Virus record (IMG/VR): IMGVR_UViG_3300009158_000217
Span: 1 to 22,644 of that record
Strand: one strand, 5' to 3'
Length of the DNA stretch: 22,644 nt
Origin: a virus
The translations under genes were made by a program, and so were the position numbers. Under the pieces are notes generated by a model. That model did no database searches and was not told where the DNA came from. It was given only the letters and a program-made list of their open reading frames with translations. Below, one piece after another: positions 21,611 through 22,644 of the stretch. Each line of letters begins with the position of its first letter. Positions within the stretch are counted from its first letter, which is position 1.

Positions 21611-21809
21611 GGCTCAGGAATCCTTCGTGTTTGTTAGGTTGTGGTTTTTCTTTGGCTCGTGTGTAGACACCAAACGATTTGTAATCTATGCCGTTCTTGT
21701 CCATTACTGTCCCTGCGCTATTGCGGGTACGGAAATGTGTGTCGGTTAGAAAGATGCTAGGTCGTGGGTCTTCCTTCCAGTGGAAGGGGCATAAGTTAGT
21801 TGGTGTCAC
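21480..21809 (-). CDS. Hypothetical protein (109 aa), 3' half overlapped by another gene
   Basis: The GTG at 21809 overlaps the previous stop (GTGA) and has GGGAG 8 bases upstream, good coupling signals. The first 65 residues look like a real protein (LCPFHWKED, SIFLTDTHFRTRNSAG, NGIDYKSFGVYTRAKEK). After about residue 68 the sequence becomes Lys/Ala/Thr-rich and Gly/Val-rich and coincides with the out-of-phase 58-aa gene, so the C-terminus may be a passive overlap product. No family recognised. A frameshift linking the two frames is possible but not required, because the 58-aa gene has its own start. Confidence 0.55.
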   Translation of the reverse strand: MTPTNLCPFHWKEDPRPSIFLTDTHFRTRNSAGTVMDKNGIDYKSFGVYTRAKEKPQPNKHEGFLSHAKTKTTGAAKAKADAPVGQRVDEVQGSGWSRMVAQGVGNKTP

Positions 21810-22078
21810 TTCTTCATCTCCCGCACAAAAGCCGCATAGCTGGATGCAGTATCTCCAAAGGGTAACTTAGCCAACGCCGTAGCCACCTCTTCCAGCACAT
21901 CGTTGCGACGTATGTATTCTGGTGGACACACAGCTAACGCACAGGCAGCTTGAAGCTTGTCGTAGTGCAAGCTCCATTGGGCAAGCGCATCTGCCGCACG
22001 CTCTACCCATGCGTCGTTGAGATAGTGTTTATCCTTATGCTGCTTAAGCAAGTAGTCAGTTATTTGCAGTATCGTCAT
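21806..22078 (-). CDS. Hypothetical phage protein (90 aa)
   Basis: The ATG is preceded by AAAAGGAAA with normal spacing. The sequence is mostly helical (ILQITDYLLKQH, AWVERAADALAQWSLHYDKLQ, NDVLEEVATALAKL) and ends in VREMKK; two Cys occur near the middle. No family or enzyme motif recognised. It sits in a chain of overlapping small genes (4 bases with the next gene, 23 bases with the previous one), which supports it being real. Its role is unknown. Confidence 0.7.
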   Translation of the reverse strand: MTILQITDYLLKQHKDKHYLNDAWVERAADALAQWSLHYDKLQAACALAVCPPEYIRRNDVLEEVATALAKLPFGDTASSYAAFVREMKK

Positions 22079-22238
22079 TGTGTTTCCTTTTCAGTTTCCT
22101 ATATTTTGCCCATGTCGCATTCTCTGTACGCTTGTAGCCTTCCAAACGTAGCTGTCGATAGGCTGAAGCACGATCTTTTGAATTCAGAACAATATGCTCT
22201 TCGATGCACGACCAAAGCTCTATTTTCTTGCTGGACAT
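22056..22238 (-). CDS. Small basic helical protein (60 aa)
   Basis: AAGGT lies about 5 bases before the ATG at 22238. The sequence is charged and helical: KKIELWSCIEEHIV, SAYRQLRLEGYKRTENATWAKYRKLKRKHN. The S-A-Y-R-Q-L-R-L-E-G-Y ... W-A-K-Y-R-K-L pattern resembles a small winged-helix or homeodomain-like DNA-binding unit, but this is only a visual impression. It overlaps the neighbours on both sides (19 and 23 bases), consistent with the compact operon. Confidence 0.65.
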   Translation of the reverse strand: MSSKKIELWSCIEEHIVLNSKDRASAYRQLRLEGYKRTENATWAKYRKLKRKHNDDTANN

Positions 22239-22426
22239 TGCCTACCTTGATCGCAGTGGTTGTTGCAGGGTGGGCAGATGTCTTTGTGCCGCTGGATGTC
22301 TGCTGCTGACGCATCTCTGTCAACAAACTCGTCATCGCTAAACCAAGTGCGCAGGATCAACCGCTTGCGCCAGCCGGTCACGGCTTTGATAGCATCAAAG
22401 GCTTCGTCTTCAGGTTCTTTAATCAT
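22220..22426 (-). CDS. Small protein with C-terminal Cys cluster (68 aa)
   Basis: AAGGAG lies 8 bases before the ATG at 22426. The N-terminus is acidic (EPEDEAFDAI), followed by a basic patch (WRKRLILRTWF). The C-terminus is a Cys cluster, CPPCNNHCDQGRQCP, whose four cysteines could bind a metal. The ending C-x-Q-G-R-x-C-P is familiar from short phage proteins of unknown function. Its start overlaps the stop of the 30-aa membrane peptide by 2 bases inside an ATGA, so translation is coupled. Confidence 0.75.
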   Translation of the reverse strand: MIKEPEDEAFDAIKAVTGWRKRLILRTWFSDDEFVDRDASAADIQRHKDICPPCNNHCDQGRQCPARK

Positions 22427-22515
22427 GTTTTTTGCTCCTTAATTTTGCAAACAAGCCAGTTAATAAACATTTGAATTGCTACGCCCAACATAATCAAACA
22501 AAAATCACGAATCAT
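22423..22515 (-). CDS. 30-residue single-span membrane peptide
   Basis: ATG 22515 has AAGGAG 6 bases upstream and the ORF ends with TGA inside the ATGA that starts the next gene; its own start likewise overlaps the previous stop. The sequence MIRDFCLIMLGVAIQMFINW continues with two Cys-flanked hydrophobic residues and a charged tail (KIKEQKT). It is one predicted transmembrane helix with a basic C-terminal end. Phages encode many such micro-proteins in early regions; functions include host-membrane modification or exclusion, but nothing specific can be assigned here. Confidence 0.65.
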   Translation of the reverse strand: MIRDFCLIMLGVAIQMFINWLVCKIKEQKT

Positions 22516-22644
22516 GTGTTGCTCCTTGCTCGGATGGCTAATGCCGCCAACTTTGTTACTTCAGATGCATATTCAGGATGTACTGCCAACACATCACACA
22601 ACTTTGCACACGCCTCACGCTCTTTCTCTGCTATTTGCCATTCA
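22512..22644 (-). CDS. C-terminal end of a small phage protein (5' partial)
   Basis: A frame open from the window edge gives the last 43 residues: EWQIAEKEREACAKLCDVLA, then HPEYASEVTKLAALAIRARS and a stop that overlaps the next ATG. The E-R-E-A-C-A-K-L-C ... A-x-A-I-R-A-R ending is a common C-terminal pattern of short phage proteins of unknown function. The start is outside the window. The 4-base overlap with the membrane-peptide gene and the clear pattern support it as real. Confidence 0.65.
   Translation of the reverse strand, partial: EWQIAEKEREACAKLCDVLAVHPEYASEVTKLAALAIRARSNT

Overview
The window is a dense, almost gap-free piece of a tailed-phage (Caudoviricetes) genome, or of a prophage derived from one. 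The gene content is entirely phage-like: virion and ejected proteins on the + strand (1-10507), and replication, recombination and small accessory genes on the - strand (10501-22644). The two blocks meet tail to tail, with a 7-base overlap of their stop ends. A giant multidomain 'polyvalent' ejected protein, a family A DNA polymerase, a primase-ATPase, an SNF2-type helicase and a VRR-NUC nuclease suggest a lytic aquatic phage, probably of podovirus-like build, infecting a Gram-negative bacterium. The host and taxon are inference; nothing in the window names them.

Left block, + strand. It holds the 3' part of a cysteine-rich tandem-repeat protein, two large putative virion proteins (743 and 581 aa) and a 1901-aa polyvalent protein. 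The last has a HExxxH metallopeptidase-like site, a long Pro/Ala-rich linker and an LPD38-like C-terminal region. The four genes are closely spaced, each with a ribosome binding site. The first three share short Gly-Gly-centred motifs. Inside the linker-coding DNA of the 1901-aa gene there is a well-formed out-of-frame ORF of 77 codons, headed by a perfect TAAGGAGG.

Right block, - strand, in transcription order from 22644 leftward. A run of small overlapping genes comes first, including a 30-aa membrane peptide, a 58-aa gene and a DUF3310 protein. Then come VRR-NUC, DNA polymerase, a Cas4/RecB-like Fe-S nuclease, a small HNH protein and a terminator. After that come the SNF2 helicase, a coiled-coil protein, a putative ssDNA-binding protein, a small HTH protein and a second terminator. 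Last are a PrimPol-like/DUF927-like primase-ATPase and a small conserved phage protein. Together these would copy, recombine and process phage DNA.

The most striking feature is in the DNA polymerase gene. A 281-residue intein interrupts the polymerase active-site region (YGGK/CVEN). Within the intein DNA, in the +1 frame and with its own AAAAGGAG and GTG start, lies a complete 210-aa HNH homing endonuclease gene. It starts just after splicing block B and stops 8 bases before the intein ends. The same DNA therefore encodes both the C-terminal splicing domain and the helix-turn-helix tail of the endonuclease. With the 77-aa ORF in the polyvalent gene and the 58-aa gene overlapping its neighbour, this makes three cases of out-of-frame coding overlap in 22 kb.
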